The notes beneath the pieces were generated by a model. It saw only the letters and a list, made by a program, of their open reading frames with translations, searched no databases and was not told where the DNA came from. From contig MFYT01000076.1 of assembly GCA_001789205.1 (NCBI GenBank), positions 1-34,811 on the forward strand: a stretch of DNA of 34,811 bases. Direction: 5' to 3'. Shown here piece after piece: positions 9,717 to 17,879 of this stretch (its first letter is position 1; each line of letters starts with the position of its first letter). The position numbers and the translations under genes are program-made. Origin of the DNA: Candidatus Raymondbacteria bacterium RIFOXYA2_FULL_49_16. GTDB lineage: Bacteria; Fibrobacterota; OXYB2-FULL-49-7; XYB2-FULL-49-35.

Positions 9717-10537
9717 ATAGTGAATTTCCCGGATATTTTTTTTATTAAACCTTCTCTTAAAAGCTGATCCGCAATACAGACAAGTCTGTTTTTATTAACT
9801 TTAGATAAAATTTGTAATCTGTTTAATGATAAACTGTTATGTACAGACAATAGTCTGATTATCATTCCCCGTATCTCACGATCAGAGTCTTTGAATTTCG
9901 ATTGCCTTGAGTGATGTACGCTTCTGCGTGAGGGATTTTTAAACTTTTTTTTCAGCATGACGCCATAATCCATGAGTGCGTTGTACCAGGTCCGAGGATC
10001 TTTGCGAAAAAGCGTCTTTTCTACAAGAGGTACGAGTTCTTTGTCGTGAACTGTTTTTTTATTGTAAAAAAATTCATGGATAAATACGGTGCGTATGTTG
10101 GTTTCGATATACACCATAGGTTTGTTGAACGCATAGGCAAGTACGGCCGCGGCCGTTGCCATGCCAATACCGGGCAGCAACACCAGTTCCTCTGGATCAT
10201 CGGGAACAGAACCATCATATTTCTCCAAAATAATCCGGGCTGAGCGTTGCAGCATAAGTGCGCGCCGGTTATAGCCAAGGCCCTGCCAGGCAACGAGGAG
10301 TTTTCGCAGGGACGCCCGGGCAAGGGATCGCACATCTGGAAATGCGCGGATAAAAGCGGTGTATTTCAAAATGACCCGGTCAACCTGTGTTTGCTGGAGC
10401 ATGATTTCAGACACGAGGATTCTATATGGGTCTGGTGTGCGCCTCCAGGGAAGATCGCGTTTGTTCCTCCGGTAATGGGAGAGGACCTTGTTTTGAAAAA
10501 GAGTGATGGCCTGGACGGGTATTTTTTTATATTTCAT
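9713..10537 (-). CDS. MutY-like adenine glycosylase lacking Fe-S cysteines
   Basis: A 274-residue HhH-GPD base-excision glycosylase. The MutY/Nth signature is clear: PWRRTPDPYRILVSEIMLQQTQV at the N-terminus, the helix-hairpin-helix LPGIGMATAAAVLAYAF (121-137) and WYNALMDYG. Glu44 matches the MutY catalytic glutamate. Two departures from canonical MutY stand out. The Asp of the ILDGN motif is replaced by Glu145 (YIETN). The four-cysteine 4Fe-4S loop after the catalytic domain is absent; the only Cys is at 254. There is also no NUDIX-like 8-oxoG recognition domain; residues about 218-274 look like a small winged helix instead. It probably removes mismatched adenine or a related base, but activity and specificity are inferred. 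The start agrees with the family though no good ribosome site is visible. Confidence 0.85.
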   Translation of the reverse strand: MKYKKIPVQAITLFQNKVLSHYRRNKRDLPWRRTPDPYRILVSEIMLQQTQVDRVILKYTAFIRAFPDVRSLARASLRKLLVAWQGLGYNRRALMLQRSARIILEKYDGSVPDDPEELVLLPGIGMATAAAVLAYAFNKPMVYIETNIRTVFIHEFFYNKKTVHDKELVPLVEKTLFRKDPRTWYNALMDYGVMLKKKFKNPSRRSVHHSRQSKFKDSDREIRGMIIRLLSVHNSLSLNRLQILSKVNKNRLVCIADQLLREGLIKKISGKFTI

Positions 10538-10576
10538 TCATAGGAAAAGATACAATTTTTGGCAAAGGAAGTTGGA

Positions 10577-10894
10577 ATGAAGTATAAGCGATTTCATGCG
10601 GATAAGATGATTTTGCGCGATCACCTTGCGTACGACCGGACTGTTCTGGCCAATGAGCGCACCTTGCTGTCATATTTACGGACCGCGATAATGCTTTTGG
10701 CGACCGGCGCCACAGCCATAAAGCTTTTTCAGCCCGACCATGCGATATTTATCGCCGGGTGCGCCTTGTCCATTGGCGCAGTGGTAATTGGTCTTTTCGG
10801 CGTGCGCCGGTTTCTTGGCGTGCGACAGAGTCTTGCCAGGCTGTATTCCAAACAACTGGATGCGATTGGAGAAGGTCCGAGCGATAATATTTGA
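10577..10894 (+). CDS. DUF202 family membrane protein
   Basis: A 105-residue small inner-membrane protein. The conserved DUF202 motif is present near the N-terminus (LANERTLLSYLRTAIMLL), with a preceding LAYDRT. It is followed by a hydrophobic helix (about 26-45) and a second one (about 51-73), then a basic tail. The family has no firmly established biochemical role. I start it at ATG 10577 because AAAGGA sits seven bases upstream; a TTG at 10559 would add six residues. It is divergent from the MutY-like gene with only 39 bases between them, so both promoters must lie in or near that gap. Confidence 0.85.
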   Translation: MKYKRFHADKMILRDHLAYDRTVLANERTLLSYLRTAIMLLATGATAIKLFQPDHAIFIAGCALSIGAVVIGLFGVRRFLGVRQSLARLYSKQLDAIGEGPSDNI

Positions 10895-10926
10895 TATTTT
10901 GACACTTAAAATATATATTGTAGGCA

Positions 10927-11814
10927 ATGAAAACGGCGGATGGAATGACCAAAGCTTTCTTTCCCATTGACGGTAAAGGCGACGGCACATTTGTGATGGT
11001 AAGCAAGCGGAAAGCCCGGCTTGGCATGCCGCCCAATACCGAAACCATCTCCTTTATCCCTGAGAAGAAAGGACCCAAGACCCAGTGTCCTCCCTTTTCC
11101 GGCGACTATACTCTTTCAGCCAAAGGGACAGGCCTCAAACTCCTTGAGATGCGCGAATCGGACAAGGTCACTCCGGCATATGTGGCAAGGTTTCCTTCGG
11201 CAATAGACGAACGGGGGTTTGCCAAGGGGCTCGAGGAACTGGCCCGCGGCAACCACGAAGCCGCGCTTGCCTGTTTTAGAAAGAACGCCTACTTGGCTGA
11301 CGCGGCCTTTACCGCTGGCCTGCTTGCCTTCAGGGCCGGGGACTATGATACTGCGGAAAAATACCTCACCTCCGCGATTGAGGAACACTCGGAACTCGAC
11401 CTTGTTTTTATCAAATACGGTGTTTGTCTTTCAGCGGGCCTTGGGCTCAACCGGCGTCTAACCGCCTATCTCAGGCCCGATGTCCGCAGTATTCTTCTGG
11501 TGCTCGCCGAACTCTACCGGTGCCAGAAAAACTGGGTAAAGGCGCGCACTGCGCTCGAACGTCTGGTTGATCTGCATCCCGAGGACGCTCTCATCGTCCT
11601 TTTTTTATGTGAAATAATGCTTCAGACTGAGATAGAACATCCGAAAACAATTAAAAAAGCGCGCAATTACATGAAAGACGTCAGTTGCGAAGGTTCGTTG
11701 CGCGCCTGTTTCAATGGTTGCCGCTTGTTGATAGCAAGAAAATCAATAACTGGGAAAACCCTGCCAATTAAGAAAAACAGGCGTACAAAGCTGTATAGGG
11801 CCCGCGCGGTCTGA
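10927..11814 (+). CDS. TPR-repeat hypothetical protein
   Basis: A 295-residue protein with no signal peptide. Residues about 95-215 contain helical tetratricopeptide-like repeats (GLEELARGNHEAALACFRKN, AGLLAFRAGDYDTAEKYL, ELYRCQKNWVKARTALERL), a fold that binds other proteins. The N-terminal 90 residues match nothing I recognise, and the C-terminus is strongly basic (IKKNRRTKLYRARAV). It starts 32 bases after the DUF202 gene and ends 59 bases before the DUF5107-TPR lipoprotein, so the three may be co-transcribed. The start is uncertain: an in-frame ATG at 10945 is a second candidate and neither has a strong ribosome site. Function unknown; a partner of the following large TPR protein is a reasonable guess only. 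Confidence 0.75.
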   Translation: MKTADGMTKAFFPIDGKGDGTFVMVSKRKARLGMPPNTETISFIPEKKGPKTQCPPFSGDYTLSAKGTGLKLLEMRESDKVTPAYVARFPSAIDERGFAKGLEELARGNHEAALACFRKNAYLADAAFTAGLLAFRAGDYDTAEKYLTSAIEEHSELDLVFIKYGVCLSAGLGLNRRLTAYLRPDVRSILLVLAELYRCQKNWVKARTALERLVDLHPEDALIVLFLCEIMLQTEIEHPKTIKKARNYMKDVSCEGSLRACFNGCRLLIARKSITGKTLPIKKNRRTKLYRARAV

Positions 11815-11873
11815 CTTTCCCTTTTTCTCTCCTAAACCAATAAGCTATTTTAAAAAGGTCAAAGGAGTTTTCC

Positions 11874-14800
11874 ATGGCCAAATCCCTTGCCGTTTTCTAC
11901 GTTTTTTGCCTTCTCATTTTCACCTCCTGCACTCATAAGGTACACGTATGGGAATCAACAATGAAGGTGAAGACAAACGACGAACTCTACCCGAATTACG
12001 TCCCGGAATTTTCAGGCATGGACGGCAATGAGGTCTACCCGTACCGGCTCCATTCAAACATTGATTATACTGTTTGCGAAAAGGAGATGAAGACCCTGTG
12101 TCTTGAGAATGAATATATCAAAGTCATTGTTCTGCCCGAGTTCGGCGGCCACATCTACAAAGCCATTGATAAACTGACCGGCAAAAACATGCTCTGGGAG
12201 AACAAGGAGCTCAAACAAGCGCTTATCGGCCTCACCGGCGCGTGGTGCGCCTTTGGCGTTGAATTCAATTTTCCCAAGCGGGGCCATATACCCACTTCGC
12301 TCCAGCCGGTCAACTATGCCCTGCAGCGGCTTCCCGGCGGCGGGGCCGCTATCGTCATTTCAGACCGCGAATATATCGGCGATATGATCTGGACCGCAAA
12401 GGTCATTCTTCGTCCAAAGAGCCCAAGACTCGAGATAGGCGTCACACTCTACAATCCCACTGATTTCACCCGTCCCATCTATTTCTGGGCAAATACGGCT
12501 GTGCGCGCCAACGATAATGTGCAGTTTATCTTTCCCCAGCCGCGGAGTTCAACCCATGGCTCGCCTTGGATCCGGGATTGGCCATATGAAGAGGGCAATG
12601 ACCTGAGCTGGTACAAGAACCACAAGGAAAATTTCCTCTCGCGCTTCAACCGCGACGATTGCGAAAATTTCATGGGCTATTACGATTACAAGGATAAATT
12701 CGGCGCTTTTCACCTTGCCGACCGGAATGTGCTGCCCTACAGGAAGTTCTGGTCATGGGGCCAGACACCCGCGGGAAAGCAGTGGAATAAGAGGCTTTCT
12801 GAGACCGGAGGCGATTATGTTGAACTTCAGGCCGGTCTTTTTCAGGACCAGGAGACCATGGGTTTCTTTCCGCCCCACGCCTCGCTTTCTTTTACGGAAT
12901 ATTGGATGCCAATACGGCAATGCGGCGGTTTTCAGTATGGCACCGTGGATGCTGCGCTTTCCCTTGTGGTGGATTCGACCACGGACCCCTTGCGGCACAA
13001 AATCATCTTTGGCGCAAATACCTACGCTGATTTTGGCACGGGCAGAATTGAGCTGTGCATAGGCGATTCGGTCCTGCGCAAACAGGAGGTGCGGCTTGAA
13101 CCCGCGGTCTTCCATGCATTCAGATACGACTGTAAAAAGCAGGAGCGGCCTTATACTGTCCGGGTGCGCGACAAACAGGGCGGGGAAATTGTCTCCTTTA
13201 CACAGGGGAAGTACCGCCAGACGCATGATTGGACCAATGGCGAGATCACCTATTTCAAGCCCGATTCAACCGCGCTTAGTTCCGAGGAATACTGGCTTAA
13301 AGGACGATACGAAGAGATCAGATACGCTTTTCCAGCAGCCTTTGAATACTACCGTGCCGGGCTTGCCGCGTTTCCCCATTCACTGGTCCTCAACAAGGCA
13401 GCGGCAAACCTCCTCATCTGCACAGGCAGGGCTTCAGAGGCCTTTCCCTATCTGCACGAAGCCATGTTGCGCAAGGATTTTGACCCGGAAATCGATTATC
13501 TGCGCGCGCTTGCCTGTCTGCAGACAGGCGACAATGAACAGGCTGATTATTATTTCAGCAGCGCCGCACGTCTCCAGTACAATCAGGGAGGTTGTTTTTA
13601 CAACCGGGGTCTTATCAGGCTGAAAAAACAGGATTGGAAAGATGCGCGTTCTTTTTTTGAACAAGCCCTGGCTGTTAATTCCGAAGACCTGCTTGCCGCA
13701 ACCGGCGCCGCGATTTGTTATTCTCGGTGCTCTGATTTTGAAAATGCCCAGGAAATCGCTGAAGAGGTCCTCGATGTAAACCCCGTTTTTTATACTGTTT
13801 TTACGGTACTTCCTGAAAAACACCGGTATCGCCGCATGTATGCTTCAACACCGCGCGACGAATTGAAACAGTGGCTTTATTTGGCTGGCGACCTTGCTGG
13901 CTTTGGCGAATATGCCGCTGCCGGGGCGCTCCTCGACAGCGCGCCCGGGTTCAGGTCAGACCCGCTCTACTGGTATTATTGCGCATGGATTGCCTCGCAC
14001 ACGGATGGAAAGAAGAGTGATGCGTTTCTCGCCAACAGCCAGGGACTCGATGTCCAGACGTCGAGTCCTCATACACTTCTCGACAGGCAGGTCATTGATT
14101 TTGCCCTGTCAAAGAATCCGGAATCCCCCTGTGCGCTCCACTGCGCAGGTATGGCGCGTCTTGCGGCCGGTGAATTTTCCGAGGCGGCCAGCCTGCTCCA
14201 GAAAGCGGTGGCACTACAGGGACACAGCGCATTTACGAATGTGGTCCTCTCCATGGTCTATGGCAAACTCGGGCGTCCACCTGCTGAAATTATTGACCAG
14301 CTTGTTGCCGCGCTTCAGGCCCGGCCTGACATGCAGTATGCCGCACTCATGCTTTCGCGCGAATATACCCGCCAGGCGCGTCCCGCGGCTGACAGGCTCG
14401 CCATGCTTCTAAAAACACGTGAAGCTGCGGGCAAACAGGCCATTGAAGCACTCGACGAGGCCATTATTATCGCCTCTATTGAAATGGGCCAATTCGATGA
14501 GGCTGCCGGGATAATGGAAGGCAGGGAATTCAGCACATGGGAACATGGCACTGGCTTGCGTTCGGTTTGGTGGAATTGCCATCTGCTCTGGGCGCGCACG
14601 CTTATGCGCCAGGGTAAATACCAGGAGGCGCTTGATAAAATAGATACATCGCTTGTTTTTCCAAAGACAATCGGCGCGGATGAGACCAATTTCGGGCTTG
14701 AAGGGTACGAGAACAACTATCTGCGCGCTAAAATCCTGATGCTCATGAAGAGGACAGGAGAGGCGCAGGAGGCGTTCAAAGCGGCAGTTTCCTGGAATCC

Positions 14801-15095
14801 CAAGCAGAGAAGCGCTAATTCATCGCGTGGGGAGGACACCAGATACCAGCGTCTTTTCGCTGCCCTTTCAGCCAAACAGCTTGGCCAGTCTGAGCAGGCT
14901 GCGGACATTTTCAAGGATTTCAGGGAAGCAATGGCCAAGGGAAAGCGGCTGAACCGGCTCGCGGAGGTGTATTTCTATCATAGTACAGGAGAAAAAGCCC
15001 GGGCAGCACAGCTTGCGCGAGAATATATGGCAGATCACGAGGCGGATATTACGTATATCCTCATGAAGGAATACCTGGCTGGCAGGATTTTCTAA
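11874..15095 (+). CDS. DUF5107 domain TPR lipoprotein
   Basis: A 1073-residue exported protein. A hydrophobic signal (residues 4-18) ends at Cys19 (IFTSC), a plausible though not perfect lipobox, so it is probably lipid-anchored in the envelope. Residues about 55-390 form a DUF5107 domain, a beta-sandwich resembling the galactose-mutarotase superfold (VIVLPEFGGHIYKAIDKLTG, GAWCAFGVEFNFPKRGH, TRPIYFWANTAV). From about 450 to 1070 it is a long array of tetratricopeptide-like repeats. DUF5107-TPR proteins are common in FCB bacteria and usually suspected to act in carbohydrate binding or processing; no activity is shown by the sequence. The start is well supported by AAAGGAG six bases upstream, and a strong hairpin terminator follows the stop. 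Confidence 0.85.
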   Translation: MAKSLAVFYVFCLLIFTSCTHKVHVWESTMKVKTNDELYPNYVPEFSGMDGNEVYPYRLHSNIDYTVCEKEMKTLCLENEYIKVIVLPEFGGHIYKAIDKLTGKNMLWENKELKQALIGLTGAWCAFGVEFNFPKRGHIPTSLQPVNYALQRLPGGGAAIVISDREYIGDMIWTAKVILRPKSPRLEIGVTLYNPTDFTRPIYFWANTAVRANDNVQFIFPQPRSSTHGSPWIRDWPYEEGNDLSWYKNHKENFLSRFNRDDCENFMGYYDYKDKFGAFHLADRNVLPYRKFWSWGQTPAGKQWNKRLSETGGDYVELQAGLFQDQETMGFFPPHASLSFTEYWMPIRQCGGFQYGTVDAALSLVVDSTTDPLRHKIIFGANTYADFGTGRIELCIGDSVLRKQEVRLEPAVFHAFRYDCKKQERPYTVRVRDKQGGEIVSFTQGKYRQTHDWTNGEITYFKPDSTALSSEEYWLKGRYEEIRYAFPAAFEYYRAGLAAFPHSLVLNKAAANLLICTGRASEAFPYLHEAMLRKDFDPEIDYLRALACLQTGDNEQADYYFSSAARLQYNQGGCFYNRGLIRLKKQDWKDARSFFEQALAVNSEDLLAATGAAICYSRCSDFENAQEIAEEVLDVNPVFYTVFTVLPEKHRYRRMYASTPRDELKQWLYLAGDLAGFGEYAAAGALLDSAPGFRSDPLYWYYCAWIASHTDGKKSDAFLANSQGLDVQTSSPHTLLDRQVIDFALSKNPESPCALHCAGMARLAAGEFSEAASLLQKAVALQGHSAFTNVVLSMVYGKLGRPPAEIIDQLVAALQARPDMQYAALMLSREYTRQARPAADRLAMLLKTREAAGKQAIEALDEAIIIASIEMGQFDEAAGIMEGREFSTWEHGTGLRSVWWNCHLLWARTLMRQGKYQEALDKIDTSLVFPKTIGADETNFGLEGYENNYLRAKILMLMKRTGEAQEAFKAAVSWNPKQRSANSSRGEDTRYQRLFAALSAKQLGQSEQAADIFKDFREAMAKGKRLNRLAEVYFYHSTGEKARAAQLAREYMADHEADITYILMKEYLAGRIF

Positions 15096-15096
15096 T

Positions 15097-15128
15097 AACA
15101 AAGGCCGCGCTATTACGCGGCCTTTGTT
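15097..15128. terminator. bidirectional intrinsic terminator
   Basis: A 13-bp perfect stem (AACAAAGGCCGCG pairing with CGCGGCCTTTGTT) around a six-base loop, with a T-rich tail on the plus strand. It lies between the convergent DUF5107 gene and SGNH hydrolase gene and can serve both. Confidence 0.9.
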
Positions 15129-15148
15129 TATTTCTATGGTTTTTCCGT

Positions 15149-16684
15149 TTATTTTGCCAGAATGAGTTTTTTAGAAAAAACTTTTCCATTCACCTGCAGC
15201 AGCGTGACATACATGCCTGCGGCAATCCCGGAGGCGTTCCAGGTAAACTTTGCCGCGGCTTGTTTTCCTTTGATATTTCCGGAATAGAGCTGTGTTATCC
15301 GGCTGCCTGAGATGCCGTAGATGCCGAGTGATACCGCGTAGTTTTTTGCTCCTGCAAAAGTACAGGTGATCTCGGTTGACGGATTGAAGGGGTTGGGCGA
15401 GGCGGTAACACTGGTCCCGGTTATGGGAGTAGGCGCAGTCACAAGCCCCTCTTCAATAGAAGTCCAGGCAACCCTGGAAGAGTCCAAGGGTATACCGCGC
15501 GGGTAGTAAGAGCTGTTGCCAACAACAGGGGCCTTGGCGCCGCAATCGTAGAGGAACCCGACAAGATGGGCCAGTTCGTGCATGGCAATGTTCATGGCGC
15601 CTTTCCAATTGTGCAGGCCGTTTGTGTTTGCCGGCGGCGCGTCGTCCCAGCGATAGTGGACCGCGTCGTTTAACAGTGACCCTGCTGTCAGCGTTGCTGC
15701 CTCCATGTTAACGGCAGTCTGGCACCCTCCTCGCAGATCAGCGCAAGGTATGTTTTTACGTTTTGCCATGGCAACAATAGAGTCAGCATATTCAGGATAG
15801 AGGGCAAGCGCTGTGGCCGAACCCCAACCGCCTCCTGGTACGCCATCGGGAATCGCGAAGACAATGGGAATGATATTTCTGTTTAACAGCGTATCGCAAA
15901 TAGCCTCCATATTGCTTGAAAATGTGGCGGCAGATACTCCTGCCGCGGCATCATTGTGGCCAAAAGCGACGGTGGCGGCCCAGCCTCCGTCACAGTTATT
16001 TTGGATCGCGGTTGGCGTAATACCCACGCCCCACGATGCCTGCATGCCGCTGTTGTTTCCGTAATTGCTCCCATGTCCTCCAGTGCGCATAAAGCTTTGC
16101 CCGATATTTCCGCTGTTCAGAAGTTCTGAGCAAATAGTGCTGTTGTCGGGTTGGTACGCGCCCCAAAAACGAGGATAGTGCGTAGGTACAGGCCCTGTGC
16201 AGGCGGCAAGCATCTGATTACCCCAAAGTTGCTGATACGTTTGGCTATCGCCGATATGGAAAATCATGTGCCGGCAAGGACGCTCAGCCGTATGGGTGTT
16301 GTTAAAATCCATGTTTTTAAACAGGATATTCAGTTTTGTCGCATTATTTATGCCGTGTACAAACACTTTGAATGATTGCGTCGTCTCATCAATGCCAACA
16401 ACCGCTTTTACCGTTACATCGTTATAGTAGGCTTGTTCGTGCTCCGGGACCCATGCGATCAAACCGTCAGCATCAATGGTCATGCCTGCTGGCGCTATCT
16501 CAAGCGAATAAACCACATTTGATCCGCCAGGAGCATCTGTGGTTATCTGGTAACTATAGGCATGGTCCAGCGGCCGCCTGGCAAAAGCCACCAAAATTGG
16601 ATCTGACGTGATGGACAGGGCCGCACTATTGGCGGCCAAGAGGCCAGCTAATACTATGGCACTTATTGCAATCCGAGAAATCAT
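15149..16684 (-). CDS. secreted SGNH-hydrolase-like protein with T9SS-type sorting domain
   Basis: A 511-residue exported protein. A Sec signal peptide (about 1-22) is followed by a small Ig/cadherin-like domain (about 28-110) and then an SGNH/GDSL hydrolase-like domain (about 117-385). The SGNH blocks are visible: GDS with Ser147 as nucleophile, GHND with Asn244, and Asp340-x2-His343 as the acid/base pair. Such enzymes deacylate esters, often on polysaccharides; the substrate here is unknown. Residues about 424-511 form a T9SS type A-like sorting domain (SPNPFNPSTEI ... KKLILAK), predicting delivery to the cell surface or outside. The start was moved 17 codons in from the longest reading frame, because ATG 16684 follows a GGAGGA ribosome site and begins the signal peptide. 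A strong sigma70-type promoter lies upstream. Confidence 0.87.
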   Translation of the reverse strand: MISRIAISAIVLAGLLAANSAALSITSDPILVAFARRPLDHAYSYQITTDAPGGSNVVYSLEIAPAGMTIDADGLIAWVPEHEQAYYNDVTVKAVVGIDETTQSFKVFVHGINNATKLNILFKNMDFNNTHTAERPCRHMIFHIGDSQTYQQLWGNQMLAACTGPVPTHYPRFWGAYQPDNSTICSELLNSGNIGQSFMRTGGHGSNYGNNSGMQASWGVGITPTAIQNNCDGGWAATVAFGHNDAAAGVSAATFSSNMEAICDTLLNRNIIPIVFAIPDGVPGGGWGSATALALYPEYADSIVAMAKRKNIPCADLRGGCQTAVNMEAATLTAGSLLNDAVHYRWDDAPPANTNGLHNWKGAMNIAMHELAHLVGFLYDCGAKAPVVGNSSYYPRGIPLDSSRVAWTSIEEGLVTAPTPITGTSVTASPNPFNPSTEITCTFAGAKNYAVSLGIYGISGSRITQLYSGNIKGKQAAAKFTWNASGIAAGMYVTLLQVNGKVFSKKLILAK

Positions 16685-16737
16685 ATGTCCTCCAGTTTTA
16701 ATAATGTACGGTAAAAAAACGAAATTCCCCCGCAAGT

Positions 16738-16766
16738 AATATATATTTACTGTAATAAAATGTCAA
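16738..16766 (-). promoter_or_regulatory. sigma70-type promoter for the SGNH hydrolase gene
   Basis: On the minus strand the -35 is TTGACA (perfect consensus), followed by a 17-base spacer and TATATT. This gives a transcript start about 45 bases upstream of the chosen ATG, consistent with the revised start at 16684. Confidence 0.75.
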
Positions 16767-16784
16767 ATATGCCTATTGCTGTTT

Positions 16785-16814
16785 TTGGTTTAAAACGGCG
16801 TGTCATTTTATTAT
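16785..16814 (+). promoter_or_regulatory. possible promoter giving a near-leaderless transcript
   Basis: TTGGTT, an 18-base spacer and TATTAT. The predicted transcription start (about 16821) is only some 7 bases before the ATG at 16828, and no ribosome-binding sequence is present. The aldo/keto reductase mRNA may therefore be nearly leaderless. The -35 match is modest. Confidence 0.4.
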
Positions 16815-16827
16815 TTTTCAATACACT

Positions 16828-17877
16828 ATGCGCTACCGTTCACTTGGTAAAACCGGTCTGAAAGTCTCTGCTATTGGCATTGGCGGCATTCCTATTCAAC
16901 GGGTGAATTTTGAAGAGGCCCAAAAGACCCTGGTTTCCGGGTTTTCCAAAGGCATAACCCTCATCGATACTGCGCGGGCCTATACCAACAGCGAGGAAAA
17001 AATCGGCAGTATTTTGAGGGGCTATGACCGCAGGGAGGAAATCATTGTTGCGACAAAGTCAGGCTCAAAAACAAAAGACGGCATGCTCGCTGACGTGGAA
17101 AAGAGCCTTGTTCTTCTTGGCATTCCTGTCATTCATCTGTACCAGCTCCATGGAGTAAACAGTGAAGCCGATTTAAAGCAGGTCATGGCTCCTGATGGCG
17201 CATATAATGCGTTGGTCGAGGCAAAGAGAAACGGGAAAATAAAACATATAGGCATTACGAGCCATTCGTGCGATATTCTCCGCAAGGTAATTCCCCAGGG
17301 GTTTTTCGAAACAATACAGGTTCCAGTTAATTTTATCGAACAAAAACCAAATTTGGAAATCATCCAGCTGGCAGTTGATCATGGCTTGGGTGTGCTTGCC
17401 ATGAAACCAATGGGCGGCGGGGGAGGCGTTTTTTCCAATGCCGTTGCTTCGTTGAAATGGATATTGTTACATCCTGTTTCAGCCGCGATTCCCGGTATGG
17501 CGGATGTTGCCGAGGTGGAAGAAAATGTCCGCGCAGGTGATGGTGACCCCGCGTGCTCCAGTGCTGAACTGCAACAGCTCGAGAAAGACGCGGCAACGTG
17601 GAGCGGAAAGTTCTGCAGACGGTGCGACTACTGCCAGCCCTGTCCGCAGGAAATCATCATTTCCTTGGCTTTACGGCTCGATCGGTTTTACTCCAGATTC
17701 GGTTATCATATCATCTATGCAAAGCCCGATCAGATAACCTTGAGGGAGCGGGCGGCTTCCTGTATTGAATGCGGCGAATGTGAGAAGAAATGCCCCTATA
17801 CTCTGCCCATCCGGCAGATGCTTAAGGACGAGATAGCCCTCGTAAACACAAAGGCGGCAACGCTCGGTTTAGGCTGA
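16828..17877 (+). CDS. aldo/keto reductase with C-terminal Fe-S motifs
   Basis: A 349-residue protein. Residues 1-250 form an aldo/keto reductase barrel with the catalytic tetrad Asp47, Tyr52, Lys77 and His108. The C-terminal extension carries two cysteine clusters: Cys263/266/269/272 (CxxCxxCxxC) and Cys312/315/318/322 (CIECGECEKKCP), the latter a typical 4Fe-4S ligand set. This architecture belongs to the ferredoxin-like AKR group, in which an NADPH-type barrel may exchange electrons with Fe-S centres; the substrate is unknown. It is the first gene of a three-gene operon, with only two bases before the FAD oxidoreductase gene. No Shine-Dalgarno is visible, which fits the short-leader promoter proposed upstream. 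Confidence 0.93.
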   Translation: MRYRSLGKTGLKVSAIGIGGIPIQRVNFEEAQKTLVSGFSKGITLIDTARAYTNSEEKIGSILRGYDRREEIIVATKSGSKTKDGMLADVEKSLVLLGIPVIHLYQLHGVNSEADLKQVMAPDGAYNALVEAKRNGKIKHIGITSHSCDILRKVIPQGFFETIQVPVNFIEQKPNLEIIQLAVDHGLGVLAMKPMGGGGGVFSNAVASLKWILLHPVSAAIPGMADVAEVEENVRAGDGDPACSSAELQQLEKDAATWSGKFCRRCDYCQPCPQEIIISLALRLDRFYSRFGYHIIYAKPDQITLRERAASCIECGECEKKCPYTLPIRQMLKDEIALVNTKAATLGLG

Positions 17878-17879
17878 CT

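Noticed and set aside
12753-13226. 157-codon minus-strand frame inside the DUF5107 gene
   Set aside because: It is antisense to a clearly coding region and shows no protein-like features or start signals.
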